64,000 nt of DNA, taken from the NCBI GenBank assembly GCA_963733065.1, contig CAVTBT010000004.1, positions 248,001 through 312,000 of the forward strand. The letters run 5' to 3'. This DNA comes from CAVTBT01 sp963733065 (GTDB lineage: Bacteria; Actinomycetota; Thermoleophilia; Gaiellales; Gaiellaceae). Below are positions 23,697 through 33,335 of this stretch, piece by piece. The position numbers were made by a program, and so were the translations under genes. The notes below the pieces were generated by a model, which saw only the letters and a program-made list of their open reading frames with translations, did not search any database and was not told the origin of the DNA. Position 1 is the stretch's first letter; each line of letters begins with the position of its first letter.

Positions 23697-24364
23697 ATCG
23701 CCGCGAAGGACTCGGGGTCGAGCGAGGCGCCGCCGACCAACGCACCGTCCACGGCCGGCCGGCTGAGGAGCTCCTCGGCGTTCTCCGGCTTGACCGACCC
23801 GCCGTAGAGCACCGGGCGGTCGAGGATGCTCTTCACGAACTCGTGCGCCTCTTCTGCCTGGTCGGGCGTCGCGACCTTGCCGGTGCCGATTGCCCAGACC
23901 GGCTCGTAGGCGATCACGAGACCTTCCTCGTCGCCGGCGGCGAAGGCGATCGCCTCCACCTGGATCTTGAGCACCAGCTCGGTGTCGCCGGACTCGCGCT
24001 GCTCGACCGTCTCGCCGACGCACGCGATCACCTTCAGGCCCGCCGCCAGGGCGGCCCGGGCGCGGCGCGCGACGGTCTCGTCCGTCTCGCCGAAGAGCTG
24101 CCGCCGCTCCGAATGGCCGACCAGTGTGCCCTGGACGCCGAGCTCGGCCAGCATGTCGGGCGCGATCTCGCCCGTGTAGGCGCCGTGCGGCTCCCAGTGG
24201 ACGTTCTGTGCGTACACGTCGTGCCCGCGGTCGACGGCGGCGGCGAGCGAGACGAACGGCGGGCACAGGACGACGTCGACCCCGGCGGGGGCGCTGAACC
24301 CGTCGAGGAAGGCCAGCGTCTCGCCCGGCCCCTTGAACATCTTCCAGTTCCCAGCGACCAGCAC
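23666..24364 (-). CDS. tpiA: Triosephosphate isomerase
   Basis: Interconverts dihydroxyacetone phosphate and glyceraldehyde 3-phosphate. VAGNWKMFK is the N-terminal signature with the catalytic Lys. VGHSERRQLFGE contains the catalytic His, AYEPVWAIGTG the catalytic Glu and loop 6, and LYGGSVKPENAEEL the phosphate loop. 232 residues is slightly short for the family. The GTG start is 6 nt behind a TAAGAT -10, so the mRNA is leaderless. It is the first gene of tpiA-gpmI; a divergent membrane-protein gene separates this pair from gap-pgk. Confidence 0.94.
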   Translation of the reverse strand: MLVAGNWKMFKGPGETLAFLDGFSAPAGVDVVLCPPFVSLAAAVDRGHDVYAQNVHWEPHGAYTGEIAPDMLAELGVQGTLVGHSERRQLFGETDETVARRARAALAAGLKVIACVGETVEQRESGDTELVLKIQVEAIAFAAGDEEGLVIAYEPVWAIGTGKVATPDQAEEAHEFVKSILDRPVLYGGSVKPENAEELLSRPAVDGALVGGASLDPESFAAICETAARIPS

Positions 24365-24370
24365 GGCCGG

Positions 24371-24380
24371 ATCTTAGGAT
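24371..24380. promoter_or_regulatory. Bidirectional -10, tpiA / membrane protein
   Basis: Forward TAGGAT (24375-24380) ends 8 nt before the ATG at 24389. Reverse TAAGAT (24376-24371) ends 6 nt before the GTG at 24364. The two hexamers overlap by 2 bp and the start codons are 24 bp apart. Confidence 0.6.
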
Positions 24381-24388
24381 GCTGAGCG

Positions 24389-24703
24389 ATGTCGACGGGG
24401 GATTGGGTCACGCTCGTCCTGCTCGCCGGTGCCTCGTTCGCCGCGATTGCGATCGGGATCCGCCGCCACCGCCTCGCGGCGTACGCGTACGGGGCCACGT
24501 GCGTGCTCGCGGTGCTCTGGACGCTCGCGCTCTGGCTCTCCCTGAGCGGCCTGGGGGACGCGGACGGCTGGGTGGAGTGCGACTCGTCGTGCTCCACGCT
24601 CCAGGACGTCACCGGCACGCTGCTGACCTGGGGCGCCGCGCTGACCCTGCTCGTCGCGCTGATCGGCATCGGGTCGCTCATCGGGCGGCGCCGGCCGCCG
24701 TGA
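24389..24703 (+). CDS. Hypothetical three-helix membrane protein
   Basis: A 104-residue protein with three membrane helices: WVTLVLLAGASFAAIAIG, AYAYGATCVLAVLWTLALWL and LLTWGAALTLLVALIGIGSL. An extracytoplasmic loop, VECDSSCSTLQ, has two cysteines that could form a disulphide. It starts on a leaderless message divergent from tpiA and ends 8 bp from the convergent pgk stop. No known family is recognised. Confidence 0.6.
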   Translation: MSTGDWVTLVLLAGASFAAIAIGIRRHRLAAYAYGATCVLAVLWTLALWLSLSGLGDADGWVECDSSCSTLQDVTGTLLTWGAALTLLVALIGIGSLIGRRRPP

Positions 24704-24710
24704 GCAGAGC

Positions 24711-25754
24711 TCAGCCGGCGGGGATGGCCGCGACGCCTGGCAGCTCCTTGCCCTCGAGCAGCTCGAGGGAGGCGCCGCCACCGGTCGACACCCAGGCGAT
24801 CCGGTCGGCGAGCCCCGCCTCCTGGACCGCCCGGACGGAATCGCCGCCGCCCACGACCGTGTAGCCGTCGGCGTCGGCGACCGCCTGCGCGACCGCCAGC
24901 GTGCCGGCCGCGAAGCGCTCCCATTCGAAGACGCCCATCGGCCCGTTCCAGAACACCGTGCCGGCAGCGCGGATCCGGGCTCCGAACGACTCCCGCGCCT
25001 CCGGCCCGATATCGAGGCCGAGCCAGCCCTCGGGGAGCGCGTCGTACGCCACGACCCGGGTCTCGGCGTCGGCCTCGAACGAGTCGGCGGCCACGATGTC
25101 CTCCGGCAGCTCGACCGGGAAGCCGAGCGGGTTCTCGTCGCGCAGCTCCTCGGCCATCTTGCCGCCGACGAGCACCGTGTCAGCCCGTCCGCCGAGGTGC
25201 TGCAGCACGCCCAGCTTGTCCTCCACCTTGGCCCCGCCGGTGATCAGGACGAACGGCCGCTCGACGTCGCCCAGCAGCCGCCCGAGGTGCTCGAGCTCGT
25301 CCAGCAGCAGCAGCCCGGCATACGCGGGCAGGAGCCGTGCGACGGCCTCCGTGGAGCTGTGCGCCCGGTGCGCGGAGCCGAACGCATCGTTGACGTACAG
25401 GTCGCAGCCCTCGGCGAGCTCGCGGGCGAAGGCTTCGTCGTTCGCCGTCTCGCGCGGATCGAAGCGCGTGTTCTCGAGGACGTGAACTCGCCCGTCGTCG
25501 AGCAGCGAGCGGAGACGCTCGGTGACCGGCGCCATGCGGTACGCGGGATCCTCGCCCTTCGGCCGTCCGAGATGCGAGCAGACGCGCACCTCCGCAGCCC
25601 CCCGCTCCAGGAGCAGCCGTAGCGTGGCCAGGGCGGCGCGGATGCGGGTGTCATCGGCGACGCGCCCGTCCTCGAGCGGGACGTTGAGATCGGCCCGGAC
25701 GAGGACGCGCTTGCCGCCGACGTCCGCGGTCACGACCGAGCGGGGCAGCCCCAC
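24711..25754 (-). CDS. pgk: Phosphoglycerate kinase (short form)
   Basis: Makes ATP from 1,3-bisphosphoglycerate. RVLVRADLNVPLEDG is the N-terminal substrate motif, SHLGRPKGE and YVNDAFGSAHRAHSS further substrate contacts, and FVLITGGAKVEDKLGVL with the TVVGGGDSVRAV loop the nucleotide site. 347 residues is about 45 below the usual length; the shortage is mainly after VLVGGKMAEEL, where a helix-loop region is missing. Its GTG overlaps the gap stop by one base (TAGTG), so the two are translationally coupled. Confidence 0.92.
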   Translation of the reverse strand: MGLPRSVVTADVGGKRVLVRADLNVPLEDGRVADDTRIRAALATLRLLLERGAAEVRVCSHLGRPKGEDPAYRMAPVTERLRSLLDDGRVHVLENTRFDPRETANDEAFARELAEGCDLYVNDAFGSAHRAHSSTEAVARLLPAYAGLLLLDELEHLGRLLGDVERPFVLITGGAKVEDKLGVLQHLGGRADTVLVGGKMAEELRDENPLGFPVELPEDIVAADSFEADAETRVVAYDALPEGWLGLDIGPEARESFGARIRAAGTVFWNGPMGVFEWERFAAGTLAVAQAVADADGYTVVGGGDSVRAVQEAGLADRIAWVSTGGGASLELLEGKELPGVAAIPAG

Positions 25755-26749
25755 TAGAGCAGTCGGCCGACGAGATCAACGAGCCGACACGAGTACCCCC
25801 ACTCGTTGTCGTACCAGCCGAACACCTTCGCCGTCCGGCCGTGCGCCATCGTCAGCTTGCTGTCGAAGATGCACGACGCGGGGGACTTCTGGATGTCCGA
25901 CGAGACGAGTGGGTCGTCGGTGTAGCGGAGGATGCCGTCGAGCGCGCCGCCGGCAGCGGCCTTGAACGCTCCGTTGATCTCGTCGACGCTCACGTCGCGG
26001 CCGAGCGTGACGACGAGGTCGGTGATCGAGCCGGTCGGGACCGGTGCGCGGATCGACATGCCGTCGACCTTCCCCTGCAGGTGCGGCAGCACGAGGCCGA
26101 TCGCCTTCGCGGCGCCGGTCGACGTCGGCACGAGGTTGATCGCGGCCGCGCGCGCGCGGCGCAGGTCCTTGTGCGGCGCGTCCTGAAGCACCTGGTCCTG
26201 CGTGTACGCGTGGATCGTGGTCATGAAGCCGCTCTCGATGCCGGCGAGGTCGTCGAGCACCTTCGCCATGGGCGCCACGCAGTTCGTCGTGCACGACGCG
26301 TTCGAGACGATGTGGTGGCTGTCGCGGTCGTACCCGTCGTCGTTCACGCCGAGCACGACGGTGATGTCCGGATCGGTGGCCGGGGCCGAGATGACGACCT
26401 TCTTCGCGCCGGCGTCGAGATGCTTCTGCGCGCCTGCGCGGTCGGTGAAGAAGCCAGTCGACTCGAGCACGACGTCGACGCCGAGCTCGCCCCAGGGCAG
26501 GTTCGCCGGATCGCGCTCGGACAGCCACTTGAGCTCTTCGCCACCGGCGCGGATGGCGTCCTCGCCGAGCTCGACCTCGCCGGGGAAGGGCCCGAGCGTC
26601 GAGTCGTACCTGAGCAGGTGCGCCATAGTCTCGCCGGCGCCGAGATCGTTGAACGCCACGATCTCGACGTCCGCGTCGAGCTCGTGCTGCGCCCGGAAGA
26701 AGTTGCGCCCGATGCGCCCGAAGCCGTTGATCCCGACCCGTACCGCCAT
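25754..26749 (-). CDS. gap: Glyceraldehyde-3-phosphate dehydrogenase, type I
   Basis: NAD-dependent glycolytic dehydrogenase. INGFGRIGRNFFRA is the Rossmann nucleotide motif, SNASCTTNCVAPM contains the catalytic Cys, and WYDNEWGYSCRLVDL is the C-terminal signature. 331 residues is standard. GGGGGAGGA precedes the ATG; an upstream in-frame extension through the tandem repeats is not believed. It is the first gene of gap-pgk. The roughly 580-bp region upstream holds the structured tandem repeats and probably a long leader. Confidence 0.95.
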   Translation of the reverse strand: MAVRVGINGFGRIGRNFFRAQHELDADVEIVAFNDLGAGETMAHLLRYDSTLGPFPGEVELGEDAIRAGGEELKWLSERDPANLPWGELGVDVVLESTGFFTDRAGAQKHLDAGAKKVVISAPATDPDITVVLGVNDDGYDRDSHHIVSNASCTTNCVAPMAKVLDDLAGIESGFMTTIHAYTQDQVLQDAPHKDLRRARAAAINLVPTSTGAAKAIGLVLPHLQGKVDGMSIRAPVPTGSITDLVVTLGRDVSVDEINGAFKAAAGGALDGILRYTDDPLVSSDIQKSPASCIFDSKLTMAHGRTAKVFGWYDNEWGYSCRLVDLVGRLL

Positions 26750-26845
26750 GTCCTCCCCCGCTCTCGCTGGCTGAACCGCTGGCGAGTCTAACGAGGCAGG
26801 CACCATCACCAGTCGTCGGTCAACCTTGTCATCGGCTCGCGGCTC

Positions 26846-26992
26846 GTTCGCCTCAGGCACGTCGGTGCGGGTGCCGGGCCGGAGGGGATAGTGCATCAGC
26901 ACAGACCCGGAGAGCCCGGTGCCCGCAGCGGCGTGAGGCGCTGCCGGAGGCCGGCTCCGCCGGCCGGGAGGCAGCGCCGGCCTGTGGCGAAC
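26846..26992 (-). repeat. Structured tandem repeat, copy 1 (candidate RNA element)
   Basis: 147 bp bounded by the complementary ends GTTCGCC and GGCGAAC. Inside is a 14-bp stem (26858-26871 with 26922-26935, one mismatch and one G-U) capped by a segment nearly invariant in both copies (26872-26921, including GTGC-ATCA-GCAC). A second hairpin follows (GCGCTGCC/GGCAGCGC at 26938-26945 and 26970-26977, with inner GGCCGG/CCGGCC). The strand is given as that of gap, whose start lies about 97 bp away; the structure itself does not fix the strand. Confidence 0.75.
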
Positions 26993-27141
26993 GTTCGCCT
27001 CAGGCGGCTCGCTCGCGGTGCCGGGCCGGAGGGGATAGTGCACAAGCACAGACCCGGAGAGCCCGGTGCCGCGAGCGAGCCGAGCGCTCGGGCGGAGCCG
27101 GGCTTCGCCCGGCGGGAGCCCGAGCGCGGCCTGTGGCGAAC
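26993..27141 (-). repeat. Structured tandem repeat, copy 2 (candidate RNA element)
   Basis: 149 bp directly abutting copy 1, with the same outer ends. Its first stem has a different sequence but pairs perfectly (GGCTCGCTCGCGG at 27006-27018 with 27069-27081). The second hairpin also differs and still pairs (GCGCTCGGGC/GCCCGAGCGC at 27084-27093 and 27118-27127, inner GCCGGG-CTTCG-CCCGGC). The central segment is almost identical to copy 1. Compensatory change in two stems points to selection for folded RNA or cruciform DNA. Confidence 0.75.
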
Positions 27142-27157
27142 GGGCGGACGGGCGGGC

Positions 27158-27192
27158 CGGAGGGGGAGCTCCGAGGACGACCTCCCCCTCCG
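27158..27192. repeat. Inverted repeat upstream of gap
   Basis: CGGAGGGGGAG pairs with CTCCCCCTCCG (11 bp, 13-nt loop), immediately outside tandem copy 2. It may belong to the same leader. In 27193-27330 the only other feature seen is a weak minus-strand promoter: TTGTAA at 27309-27304 and TAGGCT at 27284-27279, 19 bp apart. Confidence 0.5.
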
Positions 27193-27330
27193 CGGTACCG
27201 CGCTCCGGACCGGGGCGACGGACGGGGTCTGAATCCATCGCCGGACGAGCGCGGACCCGCCCTGCGAGAAGGTTACGCAGCCTAGGGCGCCGAGTCATCG
27301 GATTTACAAGACGGAAAATGCCGATGCCGT

Positions 27331-28251
27331 TTACGCGCTTGCCAACTCGACGAGGCGCTTGAGCCGGCGATGCATGCCGGCCTTGGACGCCGGCGGGTCC
27401 GCGCGCCCGGCGAGCTCGGCGAGCGAGAGCGTCGGGTGGCGCAGCCGGAGGCGGCCCGCCTCGCTCAGCCGATCGGGGAGCGAGTCGAGCGTGCCGTCGG
27501 CCACCAGGCGGCGGACCGCGTCGAGCTGGACCTGCGCGGCACGGGAGGTCCGGACGAGATTCGCGTGGTCGGCGTTCGCGAGCCGGTTGGCCTCGGCCCG
27601 GAGACCCGCCACCACCGACCGCTCCTCGAACGCGAGCACCGCGTCGCTCGCGCCCGCCGCCAGCAGCAGGCCCTCGATCGCGTCCGACCCCTTCGCGTAG
27701 GCAGCCACATGGCGGCGCCGGTCGACGATGCCGAGCGCGATGCCCTCGGCCGCCGCGACGCTGCGCAGGAACTCGGCACCTTCGGGGGACGCGGTGCGCA
27801 GCTCGAGGTGCGGGCTGCCGGGCCCGCTCAGCGAGCCGCTGCCGAGGAGCGCACCGCGCAGGTAGGCGCGCCGGCAGCACGATCTCGCGACCACGCGCCG
27901 CGGCGGGCGCTCGAGGGGACGCGAGCGGTGGTCGAGCACGCCGGCGTCGCGGAGCAGCGCGCGTGCGGTCTCGTCGCCGGCGACGTGGAGCTGGTAGCGC
28001 GTCGCCTTGGCGAAGGCGCGCTGGCGGTACGTTCGGATCTCGGACTGGACGCCGTGCTCCCGCAGCAGTGCGAACGCGCGCCGGGCCACGCTGGAGGCCG
28101 AGACGTCGAGGTGGACGGTGATCTCCCCGCGCCCGCGGAGATGGATGCTGCCCGCGGTGTGGAAGAGCGCCGAGAGCTCGGCAAGCCGGTCGCAGGCGCG
28201 GCCGGGGGCGATCGCGGCGAGCTCGCTGCGGAGCTCGTCAGAGAGCGCCAA
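27331..28251 (-). CDS. whiA: WhiA-type DNA-binding regulator
   Basis: A transcription factor conserved in Gram-positive bacteria; in Streptomyces it controls sporulation septation. An N-terminal LAGLIDADG-like half (LSDELRSELAAIAP, LFHTAGSIHLRGRGEITVHL, CCRRAYLRGALLGSGSLSGP) is followed by a C-terminal helix-turn-helix (RLSEAGRLRLRHPTLSLAELA, SKAGMHRRLKRLVELA). 306 residues from a TTG that overlaps the ogt end by 14 nt. It is usually clustered with uvrC, rapZ and yvcK; here only uvrC is near and rapZ/yvcK are absent. gap lies downstream on the same strand. Confidence 0.9.
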   Translation of the reverse strand: MALSDELRSELAAIAPGRACDRLAELSALFHTAGSIHLRGRGEITVHLDVSASSVARRAFALLREHGVQSEIRTYRQRAFAKATRYQLHVAGDETARALLRDAGVLDHRSRPLERPPRRVVARSCCRRAYLRGALLGSGSLSGPGSPHLELRTASPEGAEFLRSVAAAEGIALGIVDRRRHVAAYAKGSDAIEGLLLAAGASDAVLAFEERSVVAGLRAEANRLANADHANLVRTSRAAQVQLDAVRRLVADGTLDSLPDRLSEAGRLRLRHPTLSLAELAGRADPPASKAGMHRRLKRLVELASA

Positions 28252-28795
28252 CCGGAACGCCCTCGAGCTCGAGCAGGCGCTGCTTGAGGCCGGTGCCGCT
28301 CGCGCCGTAGCCGCCGATGCCGCTCGCCGCGACGACGCGGTGGCAGGGGACGAGGAGCCAGAAGCGATTGCCGGCGCACACCGACCCGACGGCCCGCGCC
28401 GCACCCGGGTAGCCAGCGTGCGCGGCCAGCTCGCCGTAGGTGACGACGTCGCCCCAGGGCACGGCGCGCGCGGCCTCGACGACGGCGCGCTGGAACGGCG
28501 TGCACCAGTCGAGGTCGAGCGGCACGTCCGTGAAGTCGACCGGCTCGCCGGCGAGCTGCCTGTGGACGCGTTGGAGCACATCCGGCACGAAGGCGTCACC
28601 GTTCCGTTCCCCGGCCGGGGCTACGGTTCCAGAAGGGGACTCGGGGGTCCCCTTGGGGTCGCCTGCCGGGGCGTGGTCACCCGCGCGCGCGGCCCCTCCG
28701 ACCGTGAAGGCGTGCTCCACGACGACCCCGGCGGCCGTCCACAGCTCGCCGACGCCCCACCCCTCGACCGCGTAGGCGTGCCGCGCCACTCGCAC
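28238..28795 (-). CDS. ogt: Methylated-DNA-protein-cysteine methyltransferase
   Basis: Suicide repair of O6-methylguanine. The C-terminal half has the complete active domain: TPFQRAVVEAARAVPWGDVVTYGELAAHAG, then GNRFWLLVPCHRVVAASGIGGYG with the acceptor Cys in PCHRV. A low-complexity Ala/Gly/Pro-rich segment separates it from a degenerate N-terminal domain. Three in-frame GTGs are close together; 28795 is chosen because it lies 12 nt from the shared -10. It overlaps whiA and is transcribed with it. Confidence 0.85.
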   Translation of the reverse strand: MRVARHAYAVEGWGVGELWTAAGVVVEHAFTVGGAARAGDHAPAGDPKGTPESPSGTVAPAGERNGDAFVPDVLQRVHRQLAGEPVDFTDVPLDLDWCTPFQRAVVEAARAVPWGDVVTYGELAAHAGYPGAARAVGSVCAGNRFWLLVPCHRVVAASGIGGYGASGTGLKQRLLELEGVPVGAL

Positions 28796-28806
28796 CCGGC
28801 CCACTC

Positions 28807-28813
28807 TAGTATC
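28807..28813. promoter_or_regulatory. Bidirectional -10 (TAGTATC), ogt / pruA
   Basis: Forward TAGTAT (28807-28812) ends 7 nt before the pruA GTG. Reverse GATACT (28813-28808) lies 12 nt from the likely ogt GTG. The octamer TAGTATCC is identical to the one between the channel and DUF3467 genes. Confidence 0.6.
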
Positions 28814-28819
28814 CGACCT

Positions 28820-30481
<1,662 letters not shown>

Positions 30482-30505
30482 CGCAACGCGGCTACCGTCC
30501 CGGGG

Positions 30506-31450
30506 ATGCACGCGGTCCTCGACGCGATCGAGGTCTTCTTCGAGCGCCTGGGCGCGGTCGACTTCGTGCCGCTTGCCCTCGCAATCGGCTGTCACCTGCT
30601 GAAGACGACCTGCACGAGCCGTGCGTGGCGGAACACGCTCCAGGCGGCCTATCCGCAGCAGCGCGTCTCGTGGCGGAGGATCTGGGCGGCCTACGTCTCG
30701 GGCGTCGGCGTGAACGCGATCATGCCGATCCGCGGCGGCGACGCCGTGAAGCTCTACATGGCGCATCGCGCCATCCCGACCAGCACGTACACGACACTTG
30801 CCGCCAGCCTGCTCGTGCTGGCGATCGTCGACAGCGTGATGGCGCTGTCGCTCTTCGGCTACGCGCTGTCCCAGGACGTCCTGCCGACGATCGACGTGCT
30901 GTCGCGCCTGCCGAGCTTCGACTTCGCCTGGTTCCTCGACCATCCACGGGCCTCGGCCGTGGTCGGCGCCGTGCTCGTCGTGCTCGGGATCATCGCCGCG
31001 CTGTGGATCCACCGCCGCGTCTCGGAGTTCAAGGCGCGTGTGCGGCAGGGCGTCACCGTCCTGCGGAACCGGCCGCGGTACCTCCGCACGGTCGTGTTCT
31101 GGCAGCTCTGCGACTGGACGCTGCGCTTCGTCACGATCGGGTTCTTCCTGCGCGCCTTCGACATCGACGCCACGGTGCGGAACGTCCTGCTCGTCCAGGT
31201 GACGACCAGCATGGCCAGCCTCGTGCCGGCGACCCCCGGCGGGATCGGCACCGAGCAGGCGTTCATCGTCTACGTCTTCCGCGGCACGGCGCCGCGCTCG
31301 ACGCTGCTGGCCTTCAGCGTCGGCATGCGGATCACGCTGACCGTCGTGAACGTGATCGTCGGCTTCGCCGCGATCGCGGCGACGCTCGGCACGGTCCGCT
31401 TCCGCCGCCACGCCGACGCCGCGAAGGCCGAGAGCGCGGCCGCCAAGTAA
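30506..31450 (+). CDS. Lysylphosphatidylglycerol-synthase-like TM (flippase-type) protein
   Basis: A 314-residue integral membrane protein of the UPF0104/LPG_synthase_TM family with seven to eight helices. Family motifs: TSRAWRNTLQ, WAAYVSGVGVNAIMPIRGGDAVKLYMAHR, and the late VPATPGGIGTEQAFIVYVF with the re-entrant 'PGGIG' loop. It lacks the MprF synthase domain, so it probably moves or handles lipid-linked intermediates rather than making lysyl-PG. TACCGT 7 nt before the ATG suggests its own leaderless message, although it lies just 24 bp after pruA. Confidence 0.82.
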   Translation: MHAVLDAIEVFFERLGAVDFVPLALAIGCHLLKTTCTSRAWRNTLQAAYPQQRVSWRRIWAAYVSGVGVNAIMPIRGGDAVKLYMAHRAIPTSTYTTLAASLLVLAIVDSVMALSLFGYALSQDVLPTIDVLSRLPSFDFAWFLDHPRASAVVGAVLVVLGIIAALWIHRRVSEFKARVRQGVTVLRNRPRYLRTVVFWQLCDWTLRFVTIGFFLRAFDIDATVRNVLLVQVTTSMASLVPATPGGIGTEQAFIVYVFRGTAPRSTLLAFSVGMRITLTVVNVIVGFAAIAATLGTVRFRRHADAAKAESAAAK

Positions 31451-31453
31451 GCG

Positions 31454-33316
31454 CTAGGACGCGCGCGCTCCCGCGGTCTTGTGCAGCTGGTCGTAGATCG
31501 CGCGCGCCGTCTTCGCCGGCAGGCCGGGCACGCCCTCGAGCTCCTCCTGCGAGGCGGCGAGGAACCGCTCGGCGGAGCCGAAGTGGCGGAGCAGCGTGCG
31601 CCGCCGGGCCGGGCCGACGCCCGGCAGCTCGTCGAAGATCGACCCGAACGCCTTCGCCTCCCGGCGCTGGCGGTGAAATCCGACCGCGAAGCGGTGCGCC
31701 TCGTCGCGGATCCGCTGCAGGAGCTGCAGGCCGGGCGTGTGGTGCTCGAGCAGGATCGGGTGGGGGCTGCCCGGCACGAACACCTCCTCGACCCGCTTGG
31801 CGAGCGCGATCACGGCCACGCGGGGCAGGTCGTACGCCTGCATGGCGGCCAGCGCGGCGGACAGCTGGCCCTTGCCGCCGTCGATCACCACGAGGTTCGG
31901 CACGGCCGCGAACCCCTCGTCGTAGTCGTCCGAGCTCACCGACACCGAGAGCCGTGCGAAGCGGCGCGCGATCACCTCGGCCATCGCGGCGAAGTCGTCC
32001 TGGCCGTCGAGCGTGCGCACGCCGAACTTGCGGTAGTGGGCCTTCTTCGCCACGCCGTCGGAGAAGACGACCATCGAGCCGACCGCCGACTCGCCCTGGA
32101 TGGTCGAGATGTCGAAGCACTCGATCCGGATCGGCAGCGACTCGAGGTTGAGCGCCTCGCGCAGCTCCTCCAGCCCTTCGAGCCGCCGCAGGCGCTTCGC
32201 GTCGCTGACCGCGGTGTCCGAGGCGAGCGCAACGCGCGCGTTCTCAGCCGCGAGCTCGGAAAGCCGCCGCTTCTCGCCGCGCTCCGGCACCCGCACCTCG
32301 ACGCGCGAGCCGCGCCGCTCGGAGAGGAACTCGGCGAGCGCCGTGGTGTCCCCCACCCCCGGCGGCACCACGAGCTGCGGCGGCACCGCGGGAGCCGACC
32401 CGTAGTACTCGATGCAGAACGCCTCCAGGATCGTCGTCAGGTCCTGTCCGGAGACGTTCTCGAGGTGGAAGCCGTGCCTGTCGACCATCTTGCCCCCGCG
32501 GAGCGGAAAGACCTGGACGGCGGCGCGGTCGCAGTCGGCGGCGATGCCGATCACGTCGATCGTGCCGACGGCGGCCTTGTCCGCCGCCTGGCGCTCGGCC
32601 AGGTGGCGCACGGCGAAGAGCCGGTTCCGGTAGCGGGCCGCATCCTCGAAGCGCTCCTCGGCCGAGGCCGCGGTCATCCTGCGCTCCAGCTCACGCAGGA
32701 TCGGCCGCGACTCGCCCGAGAGGAACTCGATGACGCCGTCGATGATCCCGCGGTAGTCCTCTTTCGAGATGTACCCCACGCAGGGCGCCGCGCAGCGCTC
32801 GATGTGGTAGTCGAGGCACGGAATGCCCGAGTGGCGGCCTGGCTTCGGCCCCTCGCACGGGCGGAACTGGAAGACGCGGTTGAGCACGTCGAGCGTCTCG
32901 CGCACCTTCTTCGCGTTCGCGTACGGCCCGAAGTACCAGACCCCGCGGCGGTGCCGCTCGCGGGTGAACATGACCCGCGGGTAGTCGTCCTGCACGGTGA
33001 CCGCGATGTACGGGAACGACTTGTCGTCGCGCAGCCGGACGTTGAACGGTGGCCGGTGCCGCTTGACGAGATTCTGCTCGAGGTGCAGCGCCTCGACCTC
33101 GGTGCCGGTGACGATCACCTCGATGCGGCAGATGCGCTCGCGCAGCTGCGCGGAGCCGGAGCGGACGTCGCCCGTCTTCTGGAAGTACGAGCGCACGCGC
33201 GAGCGCAGGGACTTCGCCTTGCCGACGTACAGCACCTCGTCACGGTCGCCGTGGAAGAGGTAGACGCCGGGCTTCGCGGGCAGCCCCCGGAGCTGCTCCC
33301 GGATGCCGTCGGTCAT
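31454..33316 (-). CDS. uvrC: Excinuclease ABC subunit C
   Basis: Dual-incision nuclease of nucleotide excision repair. An N-terminal GIY-YIG nuclease (PGVYLFHGDRDEVLYVGKAK), a central UVR motif region (RRMTAASAEERFEDAARYRN), the C-terminal RNase-H-like nuclease (IECFDISTIQGESAVGSMVV, LVVIDGGKGQLSAAL) and tandem helix-hairpin-helix at the end (LPGVGPARRRTLLRHFGS). 620 residues is standard. The ATG is 7 nt behind TACGCT on a promoter shared with the glycosidase gene. Confidence 0.95.
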   Translation of the reverse strand: MTDGIREQLRGLPAKPGVYLFHGDRDEVLYVGKAKSLRSRVRSYFQKTGDVRSGSAQLRERICRIEVIVTGTEVEALHLEQNLVKRHRPPFNVRLRDDKSFPYIAVTVQDDYPRVMFTRERHRRGVWYFGPYANAKKVRETLDVLNRVFQFRPCEGPKPGRHSGIPCLDYHIERCAAPCVGYISKEDYRGIIDGVIEFLSGESRPILRELERRMTAASAEERFEDAARYRNRLFAVRHLAERQAADKAAVGTIDVIGIAADCDRAAVQVFPLRGGKMVDRHGFHLENVSGQDLTTILEAFCIEYYGSAPAVPPQLVVPPGVGDTTALAEFLSERRGSRVEVRVPERGEKRRLSELAAENARVALASDTAVSDAKRLRRLEGLEELREALNLESLPIRIECFDISTIQGESAVGSMVVFSDGVAKKAHYRKFGVRTLDGQDDFAAMAEVIARRFARLSVSVSSDDYDEGFAAVPNLVVIDGGKGQLSAALAAMQAYDLPRVAVIALAKRVEEVFVPGSPHPILLEHHTPGLQLLQRIRDEAHRFAVGFHRQRREAKAFGSIFDELPGVGPARRRTLLRHFGSAERFLAASQEELEGVPGLPAKTARAIYDQLHKTAGARAS

Positions 33317-33322
33317 CGCGGC

Positions 33323-33329
33323 TAGCGTA
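33323..33329. promoter_or_regulatory. Bidirectional -10 (TAGCGTA), uvrC / lipoprotein
   Basis: Forward TAGCGT (33323-33328) ends 7 nt before the GTG at 33336. Reverse TACGCT (33329-33324) ends 7 nt before the uvrC ATG at 33316. The start codons are 19 bp apart. Confidence 0.65.
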
Positions 33330-33335
33330 TCGGCC

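Noticed and set aside
26846..27141. CRISPR array
   Set aside because: Only two copies, abutting, without spacers, and with internal compensatory changes; no cas genes are nearby. No other CRISPR-like pattern was seen in the window.
26846..27141. Known tandem riboswitch (glycine, c-di-AMP, c-di-GMP, TPP, cobalamin)
   Set aside because: None of the conserved core strings I remember for these classes appears on either strand; identity stays open.
26750..27880. Possible N-terminal extension of GAPDH through the tandem repeats, giving a repeated peptide (GTGLSGSVL-HYPLRPGT)
   Set aside because: GAPDH homologues start at MAVRVGINGFG, which has its own ribosome-binding site. The peptide repetition follows from the 147-bp spacing, and the nucleotide differences preserve pairing rather than amino acids.
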